A DNA stretch of 64,000 nucleotides from Asparagopsis taxiformis (lineage: Eukaryota > Rhodophyta > Florideophyceae > Bonnemaisoniales > Bonnemaisoniaceae). Below, piece by piece: positions 36,602 through 48,099 of this stretch. A program made the position numbers and the translations under genes. Under the pieces are notes generated by a model. That model had not been told where the DNA came from and did no database searches. It worked only from the letters and a program-made list of their open reading frames with translations. Positions within the stretch are counted from its first letter, which is position 1. Each line of letters starts with the position of its first letter. The stretch spans positions 1-64,000 of the forward strand of contig JALQPE010000121.1 of NCBI GenBank assembly GCA_030407315.1, given 5' to 3'.

Positions 36602-37187
36602 CCCGTACAGATCCCCATGACGAACATGAAGATCGACATATCTGACGCCATCGTCACCCCAAACCTCAAAACTAATCTGGTATCGGTCCACTCACTCGCA
36701 CGCAACCACGGACCCTGTACGTTTACTCCTTACACGGCATAAATCAACAAAAACGATCGCCATGACAAAAAACAAATAGAATCCTTCAGAAACGGCCTCT
36801 AGGTCATCGAAAATAAACCCTTAGGATTCCCAGACATCCCACCCGTCTCCAACAATACCACCTCGGAGTCCTCACACACGCCTCGCACAGGCAACAAACC
36901 CACACCCCCACTCAATGACAACTCGATCACGAGCCAATAAGCAAGGACAACCGTTGTCCTGTGACTCTGTGACTCTGTGACAGAGTAGCCACTCACAATC
37001 CACTCGTACACCTGCTACCCCCTCACAGAACACGCGTTCCAAAACGAAAGCTCGGAACTGGGACAGACCATGGCGCACCAGCCCGACCACCAAACCCCCA
37101 CCAACACGGCGCCACCAAACATCAACTCCACTCCAATCGCACAATTCTCAAACCCATCATCGCCGCAATATCCCCACAAAAACGCTT
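36602..37187 (+). pseudogene. copia-A pol continuation (pre-integrase region), decayed
   Basis: Starts after copia-B with PVQIPMTNMKIDISDAIVTP, NLKTNLVSVHSLARNHG, the segment that follows the protease in copia elements, matching MPDAEHNLISVSQLA of copia-C. After about 36740 stops and Pro/Thr-rich sequence dominate, similar to the spacer in copia-C. Includes a short triple repeat TGTGACTC near 36960. Cut by the CACTA terminus at 37188. Confidence 0.75.
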
Positions 37188-37560
37188 CACTACGGTGTTG
37201 AAAAGGGGGCCTCAGACAGTACTGCGAGACAGTGATTTTTACTGTCTGAGACAGTAAAAATCACTATGCGGCAAATGAAAATTAATGCCACACTTGGAGA
37301 CAGTGATTTGCACTGTCTGGCAGACAGTACGGAACACTGTCTGCAGACAGTAAAAAACACTGTCTCACAGTACTGTCTGAGGCAGTGAATGGAGACAGTA
37401 AAAATTAATGATTTAGTCAATAGTTGGATATGATGTAATCTACTGTACTGGGCAGTGTTGGCGGATAGTGTTTTGTATTGGCCAAGGCAACATGGCCGGA
37501 TAGTGAAATACGCTGCCTGGGACAACAGATGGAACCAACACGGTGCACTGTCCTGGGCAG
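37188..37560 (+). repeat. CACTA left terminus and subterminal inverted repeats
   Basis: After the terminus come many direct and inverted copies of CAGACAGTAnnnn / ACTGTCTG at short spacing. Arrays like this are the transposase-binding regions of CACTA elements. Confidence 0.75.
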
Positions 37561-37562
37561 TA

Positions 37563-37860
37563 CCTGGAGACAGTGATTTTCATTGTCCTGGGCAGTACCT
37601 GGAGACAGTGATTTTCACTGTCCCGGGCAGTACCTGGAGACAGTGATTTTCACTGTCCTGGGCAGCACCTGTAGACAGTACTTTGTGCTGCCCTGGGCAG
37701 CACCTGGAGACAGTATTTTGTGCTGCCCTGGGCAGTACCTGGAGACAGTGTTTCGTGCTGCCCTGGGCAGCACCTGGAGACATTGTTTCGTGCTGCCCTG
37801 GGCAGCACTTGTAGACAGTATTTTGTGCTGCCCTGGGCAGCACCTGGAGACAGTAAAAGT
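37563..37860 (+). repeat. 35-bp tandem array, eight full units
   Basis: Units begin CCTGGAGACAGTGATTTTCA at 37563 and every 35 bp to 37842, plus a partial ninth. Early units have TTTTCACTGTCC, later ones TTGTGCTGCCC, so two subtypes are arranged in order. Each unit contains a CAGTG...CACTG inverted pair. Confidence 0.9.
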
Positions 37861-39440
37861 AGTGTCCTGATATAGTAAAATTCAGTGTCTGGGAGTGGTG
37901 GATGAAATGGAGCGTCATGCTGTCGTGGGCATCTTTTTGGGGTAGAGGGAGGCAGTTCTAGTGCTACGAGGATGGGTAATGGATGGTATCTACGTGGGAA
38001 TGGACACAATTGTACGGCTAGGAATTTTTATTTCGTAGTGACTATGAGCTAGAGAGAGGTACAAGCGGTAGGACAGGTAGTAATCTAAGAGGGTGCAATA
38101 TGGGAAGCTTCAGTCTGGATTTGTTTATTTGCGCAGGCTACATTGAGAGTAAAATATCCCTATGTTAGAACTGCTACTACAACCAACACTATTCTGAAGA
38201 GTAAAACTAAAAGTACCAGAAAGTCTACAAATCTATCAACTGATTGCGCTGCATAAATAAGCTAGGAAATGAAGAGAAAAGAAAAAAAGATGTAGTGAAA
38301 GGAAACAAGTTAGTGACGTTGAATTGGAGTGGGAAACTGATGGTTACCAGGAGATTAACGTACCTTAACGAATACCATTGCATCCCAAATCGAAATCTGT
38401 ACTCACAGGCAGAGCAACAAAAATGGAGGAGTGAGAGAGAAAGATGAACGAAAGGAGAATTGGAAAACTCACCGACTGGAAACTTGAGAAAACGAATAGA
38501 ATACTGGGTTAGTGGCGTGAAATGTGGTGACGTACCATGTACACTGCTCCGGAAGCGTATTTACTGATGCTTTGTTTTCCGACGGATATGGAGATGGAAA
38601 CAGGGATTTCCAGAATCTGTCGTTTAAGTAGCACTCTGCGGGCGGAAAAGACGTGTAGGAGAACAATAGAGGGATGAATTTGAAACGGAGCGGTGCGATG
38701 GGAGGCCCAGAAAAACGATGCGTAGGCTGCGAATTACGCTTGGAAGCACATGATCTGGCAAAGGAGGCGCACATTATCGTATCTTCTACCGCCTTCTCTA
38801 GTCTATAATGACGTTATCACTACAGAAATATAGGAAAAACACTAGCATATGGGGCCTACAGGACAGGGGGAGGTGAAGAGTAAGAAAAATGGCGCACTTT
38901 CCTGGACGAGGAGTCCGCGCTTCCAGTGATGATGTGGATGGTATATATCGATAACGTCATTGTATGCTCCGAGTACACTTGGCAGGCAGTCAAAGCGGGC
39001 CACGTGGATGGTGGCGGTTAGGAAACAGCAGTGTCGAAGAATTTTTATAATTTTCAGGTTGCAAGCGAGCAGTGAGTCTGCATTGCAATATATAAATGTA
39101 TGCTAATTTAAGATATCACACCGAGTACGATTCAACGAGACATCGTGTTTTCACCTTGTGAATAGGGCCGAGAATATGGTAGAGTATACGAGTAGGAACT
39201 ATGTGCATGAGAAAATCAGATTCAGTATTAGTGCTTAGAGCATCACTGCGTAACAAACGGAAGTGGATACGTCTTGGCCAGGCTGGTGTTTAGGGAATGC
39301 GATACAAGATAGCAAAACGATATTGAGTAGGTCGAGCCCGGATGAAATAGCAATCATTGTGCATAAAGTAATGAGCATAGGACAAATCATTGTGGTGAAC
39401 CAGTTCATTGGATCGAATGAAAGCCAGGAAAGGTTTCGTA
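37861..39440. other. 1.6 kb with no recognisable gene
   Basis: AT-rich, short frames only on both strands. No domain, RNA gene or repeat recognised. Confidence 0.5.
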
Positions 39441-39656
39441 ATGGTTGAATTTAGTGGCGGAGAATATACTTCTGCACTATAGCGGAGAAGTAGCGGAAAA
39501 GAGTAAATCTCCTTCAGCAAGCGAGACATGCATCAATATTGCCCAGTATAGTTCGTCTGAAGTTCAAGTTGAACCTCGCAAAGTGAATATCAGAGGTCGT
39601 TCTCTAGTGGTTGAAGAAGTCTGCAACGGTGGAGTAATTCTTGAAAACGGATTTGG

Positions 39657-40055
39657 TTGCAGAAAACTATTCCGAACAGGCCAGAGTTCGTGCAGTTCTC
39701 TTCGACGGAGAATCTGGCTGGGTGTACGGTGAAATTGTTGTTCAACGGATCGTTTAGGGGTGCTCCGGACGTCCAAAATTGTGTCAACCTCGAGATGACG
39801 GCGTACTACACTTGTAGCCGTTGGTGGGCCGGGCTGAAACCGAACTCGGTTGGTACCATTGGGCAGGAATGGATTGCTGGTTTGTTGGAAATCTTCGGGT
39901 ACGTGAAGGAGGTGGCCGAGTATTGGAACGTTTCGGATGTGTTGAGGGTGCTGGATGGCTCCATTCCCAGCGTGGGTGACCCGAGAAAGAGCTTCGACAT
40001 TCACTCACGCTTTGTCGAAGTTTTTGCGCCGATGGTGCCCAAGAAGGGGTTCTGA
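39657..40055 (+). CDS. unknown protein fragment
   Basis: 132 codons of protein-like sequence (LEMTAYYTCSRWWAGLKPNS, EWIAGLLEIFGYVKEVAEYW) with even hydrophobic spacing. No family recognised. May be the front part of, or a neighbour to, the decayed dioxygenase-like gene that follows; frames upstream (39445-39732) look similar in quality, suggesting further frameshifts. Confidence 0.35.
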   Translation: MQKTIPNRPEFVQFSSTENLAGCTVKLLFNGSFRGAPDVQNCVNLEMTAYYTCSRWWAGLKPNSVGTIGQEWIAGLLEIFGYVKEVAEYWNVSDVLRVLDGSIPSVGDPRKSFDIHSRFVEVFAPMVPKKGF

Positions 40056-40187
40056 GCGGACTTACATCCCAAGGAAGGCCCTCCCAATGGCTCCAAGTTT
40101 GAGAACATCTTTCCCAAACGGAAGTCTGTGTTTTGAAAGGACGCCAGGAAAATGCTCCTGCGCGTAACTGGCTACCGCGACATGTAA

Positions 40188-41761
40188 ATGCGGAAACAAT
40201 TTTACGCGGTGGACCCACACATCCCACATGCTGCGCTCCCAGTCACATGTGGTCATGATCCCGCCATCCCTTCATCCTCTATTCCTTTGCCTTTGAAGAA
40301 TCCAATTGAGGTAGCACCACCTCAATTAGATTCTTCCAGCTATTCCGAGGCTGCCTCTGTTTCTGCCACTACCCCTGTCGTGCCTGCATCGTCCGGAGTG
40401 GAAACTTCTGGGAAAGTGATGCCCAGAAGGAGTACCTGCCTGCAAGAGAGCCGTTCCGGTCGTGGTGGAACGGCGATGGCGGGTGGTGCGAGCCCTGTTC
40501 AGGTCGTCGAACTGGAGAGCGCACCCAAGGATGCGGGTAAAAGCTCCATCCGCGGGAAGCGCAACTAGGAAACCGCTTCTACGACGCCCGAGCCCTCTAC
40601 CAAAAAGAGGAAGCTCAGTGAGACTTCATCAAAGTCGTCGTCAAAGAAATCCAAGTCGGCTTCCAGAGGACGTTCTCGGAAGCCGATTCTCCAGTTCGAC
40701 GACGCCCATGAAAATCCTATTCCCGACAGTATCGTCGATGAGAATGTGGCCGCCGTTCTCCCCAGCGCAATTGCGTCTGGTAGCCCGATGAAGTACTACA
40801 TGGAAATTACGACGGTAGAGACGGTGCGGGCGGAAATAAAGGCGGCAGCATTCCTGGCAGCTGCATCGCCAGGTGATGAGGACTCGGTGGTGGAATAGTA
40901 CCTTGTGGTGAAGCGACGTTGCTGGACAACATGGGGGTGGTTGTTGTGGAAGGCCTCTTGCAGTCGTCCACGGCTGGTAGTGCGACGCATGACCTCTTCA
41001 GTCACTTTTCTCGGCAGTTCCCGCTGGTTGAGGAGGTTGAAAAGCCACAGAAACCCTCCCAGCAGTCTGATTCTGATTATGAAGACAGGAAACCACAGGA
41101 CGAGCCGCCAGATTTCGCCAAGCCCGGTTTTGATCCTTCGCCGTGGCATTTCATCCACAACGTGGGTGCTGCGAAGGACCGCATAGATGGTGGCCGTGGG
41201 CGACTCCCCCTGCCGCGGTGTGAATTGTGCGACAAGCTGGAGGAGGGGAATTTGGATATGTACAGGAACAAGTTGGTGGCAGAGCTTGCTCTTGGTGTTT
41301 GTGCGGATTTCTTGAAGTTGGGAATGGAGGGTGAGGATCCTGTCTTTTTCCCGAAGACAGGATTACGGCTGCTTCTTAAAACAGATGGGGCTGCGGACCA
41401 GGATGGGCACACGGACTTCTGAGTATCCCAATTTTGAGGAGTCGGACCTACCCAATCCCCATCCTATTTCATGATGTCGAGCGGATCCGATGGGTTCTTT
41501 ATAGTAGCTGCACCTTATAGTCATGTATGCCTGGTCCATACGGACGCCGACATGTGGAAGGTTCCCGTTAACCACTTTTATGTGCCACCCTATTCCGTCT
41601 TAGTTGATCGCGGTGACCTTTACCATTACAGGGTCGGCTTCAGGTGAGGAGATCTTCCTGTGGGAGCAGAATTTAGTCTATGGTCTGCCCACGCGCGGCC
41701 ACATCTACTTGAAGACGGAGAAGGATGTCCTCACGGACCACATCCACACCGTCGAATATTA
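40188..41761 (+). pseudogene. nuclear 2-oxoglutarate/Fe(II) dioxygenase-like gene, decayed
   Basis: The frame from 40188 is Ser/Pro-rich, hits TAG at about 40566, then continues with basic nuclear-localisation-like segments (STKKRKLSE, SSKKSKSASRGRSRKPI). After a stop and shift near 40900 the frame 40919-41422 leads to TDGAADQDGHTDF, with the iron-binding pair His (41408-41410) and Asp (41414-41416). Two stops follow, then the same frame resumes with VPPYSVLVDRGDLYHYRVGF, whose His (41624-41626) would be the third iron ligand, and a last piece in another frame (TRGHIYLKTEKDVLTD). At least four disabling changes. The family is inferred from the H-x-D...H layout and the S-V-L-x-x-G-D context; substrate unknown. 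Confidence 0.55.
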
Positions 41762-42104
41762 AAAGTATGACAGGAGCAGTAGATAGCATACGAGAAGTAT
41801 TAAAACCTATGCTATTGTTCCCTGCTATGAAGTTCTGTCTTTCTCATCTCAACATTATTCGCTTAGCCCACCTTTCTATTTTCATCTATACATCTGACCT
41901 TCATGTCATAGGTTAGTGCTACTAAGCCTATTGATTGCTACATTTTTGTATTAGTCTACAACTTTACATGATTTCACTAGCTAGACCGTAGGGGGAGACT
42001 AGTTTTAGACCTTGACAACCCGTGAGGTTCGACTATAAGAGACGTTGCTGAGATAACACATGACACAGAATGCTCCTGGAAGCCACTCACAGCCGTACAA
42101 ACGT
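41762..42104. other. gap without recognisable gene
   Basis: Short AT-rich frames only. Confidence 0.45.
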
Positions 42105-42710
42105 TTTGCTGAGCCATGTTCCTGACTTCCCAATTCCTACCCCACCCTTCCCTAGGTGGGAGGGGGACGGAACTCTCTGCCCCTTACAGCGGAAGCCGTT
42201 TACCGGGGATTCTTACAGCAAAGTCATCGTTACGATGACTTTGCTGTAAGAAAGCGTTTCAATTACAGTGGCCAAGAATTTTTTACCGGGTAAAAAAATC
42301 ATGGCAGCTGTAATGATTTATTTTCTTACAGCAAAGCCATCGTTACGATGACTTTGCTGTAAGGAAACGTTTCCAATGCAGTGGCCAAAAAAATTTTACC
42401 GGGTAAAAAATCAGCAAGAATTTTTACCGGGTGAAAAATCGTGGCTGCTGTAATGATTTATTTTCTTACAGCAAAGTCATCGTTACGATGACTTTGCTGT
42501 AAGAAAGCGTTTCAATTACAGTGGCCAAGAATTTTTTTCCGGGTAAAAAATCATGGCAGCTGTAATGATTTATTTTCTTACAGCAAAGTCATCGTAACGA
42601 TGACTTTTCTGTAAGCCTCTCTGGTAAATTGCTTCCGCTGTAAGCGGCAGGGACTTCCGTCCTTTTCCGACCTAGGGAAGGGTGAGGAAGGAATTATGAA
42701 GTCAGGAAAA
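42105..42710. repeat. hairpin repeat block 1, four 39-bp palindromes
   Basis: The outer arms are inverted copies (42105-42250 against the reverse of about 42577-42710, including CCTGACTTC and CCCTTCCCTAGG). Inside are four 39-bp palindromes at 42212, 42325, 42465 and 42577. Each has 19-nt arms (CTTACAGCAAAGTCATCGT) around one base. They alternate with a second inverted module centred on TTTTACCGGGTAAAA and flanked by TTACAGT...CTGTAAT. Confidence 0.9.
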
Positions 42711-42719
42711 AGGGTATAG

Positions 42720-43100
42720 GAATGGTATGGACGGCTGTAGGCGGCATTTGGTAACACATTGTGTTGTTTACACCCGGTTTGAGCTGGGTGTTGTGTCTAG
42801 TATGGCTGGAGGAGTGCACGAAATTTCGACCACATGGTCGGAAATGGTTCAATTTTCTCACGACAGAGATTCTGACTTTCGAAATTCAAACTCGTTAAAG
42901 TGGACTGGAGCTGGTGTGAACACTTCCAGGACCTCTGGGAAGGTTCTGGTAACACATGTCCTGTGACTGCACGCGGTTATCCTCTCTGAAATCAACCATA
43001 GATTATCGGAGGGCAAAATCTATTCTTGGTGCCGTGTGGCACATTGACTATACAAAACCGTCTGTTTCCAGTTTTTTTATACTTTACTCTCGAGTAGATA
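42720..43100 (+). repeat. repeat B, copy 1
   Basis: About 380 bp (from GGACGGCTGTAGGCGGC) repeated at about 44250-44610 and 45165-45530, each time just right of a hairpin block. Confidence 0.8.
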
Positions 43101-43249
43101 GGATTTCAGCTGTCCAAGTAAAGAATGGGCCATATAAATGTTTCATTTCAACACAAGCATTGTGCAATTCAACCTCTTCCAGGTCCAAAAACTTGTCCAG
43201 AGTACACTTCCAGGCCATCGCCTGGGAGCGTACTCTGGACAATTTTTTG

Positions 43250-43475
43250 GACTAAGTGCACTTTCAAGTGCATGCACTTGGAGGCATCCAGTCCAAATCT
43301 ACGTCGTTCCGACAAAGTTGAATTTTGGCCATGGCCGAAATTCATCACATCTGCAGTTCTGAGAATCTGATGACCAAAAATCGATGCATTCTGCCAGCCC
43401 TAGTGCGCAAGCCAGAAGCTTTACGGACAGATAAAACACCTTTCTGTACTCCCCAGAGCCACTCCAGCCCTTATA
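43250..43475 (+). repeat. repeat C, single copy of the 172-bp unit
   Basis: Contains the CATCGTTCC-like, GAATTTTGGCCAT, GAGAATCTGATG and CAAAAATCGATG blocks found in the tandem array at 45920-46480. Ends at the CACTACGG fragment. Confidence 0.75.
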
Positions 43476-43552
43476 CACTACGGTGTTGAAAAGGGGGCCT
43501 CAGACAGTACGGTGAGACAGTGATGTTTACTGCCTCACTGTACAATGATCTT
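43476..43552 (+). repeat. isolated CACTA left terminus
   Basis: CACTACGGTGTTGAAAAGGGGGCCTCAGACAGTA matches 37188 onward for about 65-75 bp, then stops matching. It separates repeat C from repeat D. Confidence 0.85.
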
Positions 43553-43555
43553 CAG

Positions 43556-43775
43556 GAAGTAAGATATTCTCTAGGCCTAGCACGGGAGAGAAAGATGAAA
43601 GCGTAGGTATGCAGAAGTATAGAGGCAATAGTATGTGTAGACTATGGCAGTGGTAGAAAAGTATTTCATGCACGAAAAGGACTGGTAGAGTGACACTAGA
43701 GAAGTGGTGCTTAGCAGGAAGGGAGGTGGAGATGATGAAGGAGGACAACAGACATGAGATCGAGGGTTGAGACCA
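43556..43775 (+). repeat. repeat D, copy 1
   Basis: Block with GTAGGTATGCAG, TAGTATG, GTAGA-TATGGC and GGAGGACAA-AGACATGAGA, repeated at about 44630-44850 and 45560-45770; always left of a hairpin block, or where one should be. Confidence 0.75.
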
Positions 43776-43779
43776 ACGG

Positions 43780-44200
43780 CTTACAGACGGAGCAGTTTAC
43801 CAGGGATGTTTACAGCAAAGTCATCGTTACGATGACTTTGCTGTAAGAAAACAATTCATTACAGTAGCCATGATTTTTTACCGGGTAAAAAATTCCTGGC
43901 CACTGTAATGAAAACGTTTTCTTACAGCAAAGTCATCGTAACGATGGCTTTGCAGTAAGGATACAATTCATTACAGTAGCCATGATTTGTTTACCCGGTA
44001 AAACATTCTCCGGACACTGTAAGAAAAAATTCATTACAGTGGCCAAGAATTTTTTTACCGGGTAAACAAATCATGGGTACTGTAATGAAAACGTTTTCTT
44101 ACAGCAAAGTCATCGTAACGATGACTTTGCTGTAAGCATCCCTGGTAAACTGCCTCAGCTGTAAGCGGCTGGGAGCTTGATCCCTCCCTCACCTTGGGAA
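43780..44200. repeat. hairpin repeat block 2
   Basis: 39-bp palindromes at 43810, 43921 and 44098, with TTTTACC(C/G)GGTAAAA modules between. Right arm CTTGGGAAGGGTGAG as in the other blocks. Confidence 0.88.
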
Positions 44201-44239
44201 GGGTGAGCAAGGAATTGTGAAGCCGTAAAAAATGGCAGA

Positions 44240-44860
44240 GGGATGGTTTGGACGGCTGTTAGCGGTGTTGGGGAGCACTCTCCGTCGTGCTAACCCGGTC
44301 TGGGCTGGGTGCCCTGCCTGGTACGGCGGGAGGAGTGCACAAAATTTCAAACACAATTTCCTGAAGGGTGAAATTCTGATTGTCGAAACTCAACCTCCCT
44401 AAAATGAACTAGAGCTGGCATGAGCACCCCCACGACGTCTGGAAAGGTACTGACAGCACGTTTTCGGAGCATTGGCGCAGCTGTTCTCTCTGAGATCAAG
44501 CATAGAGTATCCGTGGCCAGATTCTATTCCTGGTGCCTTGTGGCACAGTGACCACACCAAATCGCCCTTTTTAGCAGACTATAGATTTGAGTTACTAGGA
44601 ATCTAGCTGCCTTCAATACCAACATAGTTGGTAAGTAGGCTAGCCTAGGATTGTAGGAAAATCAGGAAGGATGGGAGGGTAGGTATGCAGCAACATGAAG
44701 GGGGTAGTATGAGTAGATAATGGCGGTGGTAGACAAGGATTGCACTCACCGAAGGGTCGGCTGGAGTGACACCAGAGTCGACACAGGAGGGGAGGTTGGG
44801 ATAGGCTGGGATGAAGGAGGACAAGAGACATGAGAGAGAGGGTGAGGCCAGACCGCTTAC
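44240..44860 (+). repeat. repeats B and D, copy 2
   Basis: B about 44240-44610, D about 44630-44850; same order as in copies 1 and 3 but without repeat C between. Confidence 0.75.
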
Positions 44861-45135
44861 AGCTGAGGCAGTTTACCAGGGATGCTTACAGCAAAGTCAT
44901 CGTTACGATGACTTTGCTGTAAGAAAGGAAACATTACAGCCGGCACGATTTTTTACCCGGTAAAAAAATTCTTGGTGATTTTTTACCCGGTAAAAATTCT
45001 TCGCCCACTGTAATGTTTTCTTTTCTTACAGCAAAGTCATCGTAACGATGACTTTGCTGTAAGCATCCCTAGCGAATTGCCTCAGCTGTAAGGGGCTGGG
45101 AGCTTTGTCCCTCCCTCACCTTGGGAAGGGTGAGA
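44860..45135. repeat. hairpin repeat block 3
   Basis: Palindromes at 44885 and 45025 with two TTTTTACCCGGTAAAA modules between; arms GCAGTTTACCAGGGATG and the inverse. Confidence 0.88.
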
Positions 45136-45144
45136 TAGGAATTG

Positions 45145-45780
45145 TGAAGTCGGGAACATTGTGGAAGGATGGTTTCGACGGCTTCGGGCGGCTTTCAAGA
45201 GCAATCTTTGTCTTTTGCACCCGGTCTGAGGTATCTAAAAAGTTCAGTATTGCGAGAGGAGCACGCAAAATTTCAATCACGATTTTCTCATGACAGAGAT
45301 TCTGGCGGTCGAAATTCAAACTCGTTAAAATGGACTAGAGTTGGTGTGAACACCTCTAGGACCTCTGGAAAGGTACTGCCTGCACATTTTCCGAGGCTAC
45401 AAGAGGCTGTTCTCTCCAATATCAAGCATAGATTATCGATGCGCAAAATTTACTCCTGGTACTGTGTAGCACATTGACTATACAAAACTGTCCGTTTACC
45501 GTTATAATACACCCTACTTTCAAGTAGGTAGGAATCTAGATATTCACTTTACATCGATGATTATGAAGCAGGTTAGGCTAGGATAGGAGGGTAGGCATGG
45601 AGTGAAATGAAGGCAGTGGTATGAGTAGACTATGGCAGTGGAAGACAGGTATTTAATTCACAAGAGGGGCGTGTGAAGTGATACCAGAGGCACGGTGTGT
45701 CACAGGAAGGGAGATTGGGATGATGAAGGAGGAGTAGAGACTTGAGAGATGGGTTGTTGAGGAATGATTCTAGCTCCAGT
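45145..45780 (+). repeat. repeats B and D, copy 3
   Basis: B about 45165-45530 and D about 45560-45770, same relative order. Confidence 0.75.
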
Positions 45781-45919
45781 ACATAACTACATTGCTCCTC
45801 TATAGGCCACGGCAATCGACTCCAGCAGTCCAAGAAAAAATGTACTATACGAATGTTTCATTTCAATATCAGAATTGTGCAGTTGAGCCTCTTCAAGGTC
45901 CGAAAACTTGTCCAGAGTA

Positions 45920-46480
45920 CGCTTCCAGGCTACTTGAAGGCATCCAGACCACTTGCACATCGTTCCGACAAATTTCAATTTTGGCCATCACATCTCCAGT
46001 TGTGAGAATCTGATGATCCAAAATTGATACATTCTGGCATCCCTACCACACAAGCCAGAAGCTTTGAGTACAATTAGACCATGTCTCAGTGCTCCCTAGA
46101 GCCACTCCATCCCTTCTAGACCACTTCCACATCGTTCCGAAAAAGTTCAATTTTGGCCATCACATCTCCAGTTGTGGGAATCTGGTTGCCAGAAATCGAT
46201 GCATTCTGTCAGCCCTAACGCATAATCCAGCAGCTTTACGAACGCATAGAACACTTTTCCGTACTCTCTAGAGCCACTCCAACCCTTACAGACCAATTCC
46301 ACATCGTTCCCACAAAGTTCAATTTTGGCCATCACATCTCCAGTTGTGAGAATCTGATGGCCAAAAATCGATGAATTCTACCTGCCCTTCCACGCAAGCC
46401 AGAAGCTCCTAGTACAATTAAAACATGTTTTAGTGCTCCCTAGAACCACCCCAACCCTTTCAGACCACTTTCCAGCCTTT
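45920..46480 (+). repeat. 172-bp tandem repeat, three units
   Basis: The phrase CCACTTSCACATCGTTCC recurs at about 45951, 46121 and 46293. Each unit continues AATTTTGGCCATCACATC, CAGTTGTGAGAATCTG, a CATTCTG segment and CCAGAAGCT. Related to repeat C at 43250. Confidence 0.88.
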
Positions 46481-46539
46481 TTCGCGGGGTCCGAAATCGC
46501 CTCCTTCTTCTTCCCGACTGAGAAACATCAGTCCCTCTC

Positions 46540-46930
46540 ATATGCTTACAGAGAAGTTGGTTTACCATGGTTTCTTACAGCAAAGTCATCGTTACGATGA
46601 CTTTGCTGTAATGTTTTGTTTTCTTACAGCAAAGTCATCGTTACGATGACTTTGCTGTAATGTTTTGTTTCCTTACAGCAAAGTCATCGTTAAGATGACT
46701 TTGCTGTAAGCAGCCGGGGTAAACTGCCTTTGCTGTAAGAAAACCGAATAGCAGTTCCGACAGCTTGTCCTGAGAAGCAAATCCGCCTTAACGATGACTT
46801 TGCTGTAAGAAAACAGAGAAATTACAGTTCTGACAGCTTGTCCTGAAAAAGAAAATCCGCCTTAACGATGACTTTGCTGTAAGAAAACAGAGAAATTACA
46901 GTTCCGACAGCTTGTCCTGGAAACCCCTCC
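46540..46930. repeat. hairpin repeat block 4
   Basis: Palindromes at 46574, 46623 and 46672, then two half-copies (CGATGACTTTGCTGTAAG near 46791 and 46862) in a separate duplicated unit with ACAGCTTGTCCTG. Confidence 0.85.
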
Positions 46931-48050
46931 TCCCGGATCAGTTTATATTCTGTTCCCTACCCTAGAGCTCTAATGACGTGCCCAGTCCCAAGTTTCGTAC
47001 CTGGTGCTAGGCAGAAAGGCTGATTAGCGAACTTCATTCGAAGGATGAAGTCGACATTCTGTCCCGTCTGCAGCCATTACATGCCGTTGGCGCCGATTAC
47101 AGCGGTGATTACACCGTTTTTGACGTAGCCATCGGCGCCGATGATTTATGCGCCGTAACACTTGAACGCGCCCATCGCACACGCAATTGCGTGTACATTA
47201 ATGTACTGCCATATTAGGTTTTCCCAAATCCTCGTCCGCCCACACGCTCAATTCATGCATGCATTCCCTCACCGCCTTCCACTCCCGTCACACGCACCCT
47301 TTCGCCCGTCTCAATGCCCCCTTGCCTTGACATCCCTCCTATATCAACTAGTTCGATTCGCACCGCGTTGGTCCACTTAGGATGACCATAGTCTCCGCGC
47401 CCATTCTTCGACCACATTCGCCGTCCAGTCGCGCCCAATCCCAACTGCCGCACACATACATAAACGAGCTCCCCATGATCACTTTCGCCCGGGCTGTCCC
47501 AACGGGCATACGATTCCATCCATACCCTGTCCGCAGATGAGCTCAACTCCCTCGTACCACTCCCTTGACGCCATTCGCACCTTCCACACACCCACCTCGC
47601 TGTTTCTTACTACCCTTCACACACACCTCGCAGCTGCCCAATCACATCTTCCAGTCAGTCACACTCGGTGATCCATTATCGATTCTCACTAGAATAGATA
47701 CACCACTGCTAACCTGATAACACGAACATTTCGTGTACTCTCATTGCTGCGCCAAGCGACACTATCCTTCAAACCTAGCTTCGGACCTCTCCAGTCAATC
47801 CCACTTATCTAGCAACCACGTCTCAGTCGCCTTCGTTGCGAGCACGCCCATTGAAACAGCGGCATTCATGCATTCACTGCCCCTCTTGGCACCGACGATC
47901 ACTGTTTAGAGAAGATAAGCGCCGCCCCGTCCCGTACTGCAGCCCACCGTAGCGCCGCACCGGGCTGCGCAATATACCATGTACAAAGTCACGCAAATCT
48001 CTCTTCAGATATCTGAGTTAGAATTGTGACCGCCAGACTATCCAGCGCGC
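46931..48050. other. 1.1 kb with no recognisable gene
   Basis: Short frames only; small inverted GGCGCC / ATCGGCGCCGAT groups near 47090-47140. Confidence 0.45.
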
Positions 48051-48099
48051 TTTGTGCGACGCAGTGTACATGTTAAACATGTACACTGCGTCGCACAAA
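48051..48099. repeat. perfect palindrome, 24-bp arms, 1-base loop
   Basis: 48051-48074 (TTTGTGCGACGCAGTGTACA...) is the exact reverse complement of 48076-48099. Confidence 0.95.

Noticed and set aside
43476..43552. Full second CACTA element starting here
   Set aside because: Similarity to the 37188 terminus ends after about 75 bp and no matching partner end other than 53180 is seen; treated as a fragment.
42212..46710. CRISPR-like array (39-bp repeats spaced about 74-100 bp)
   Set aside because: The intervening sequences are themselves related and palindromic, spacing is irregular and the genome is eukaryotic; this is a hairpin repeat family.
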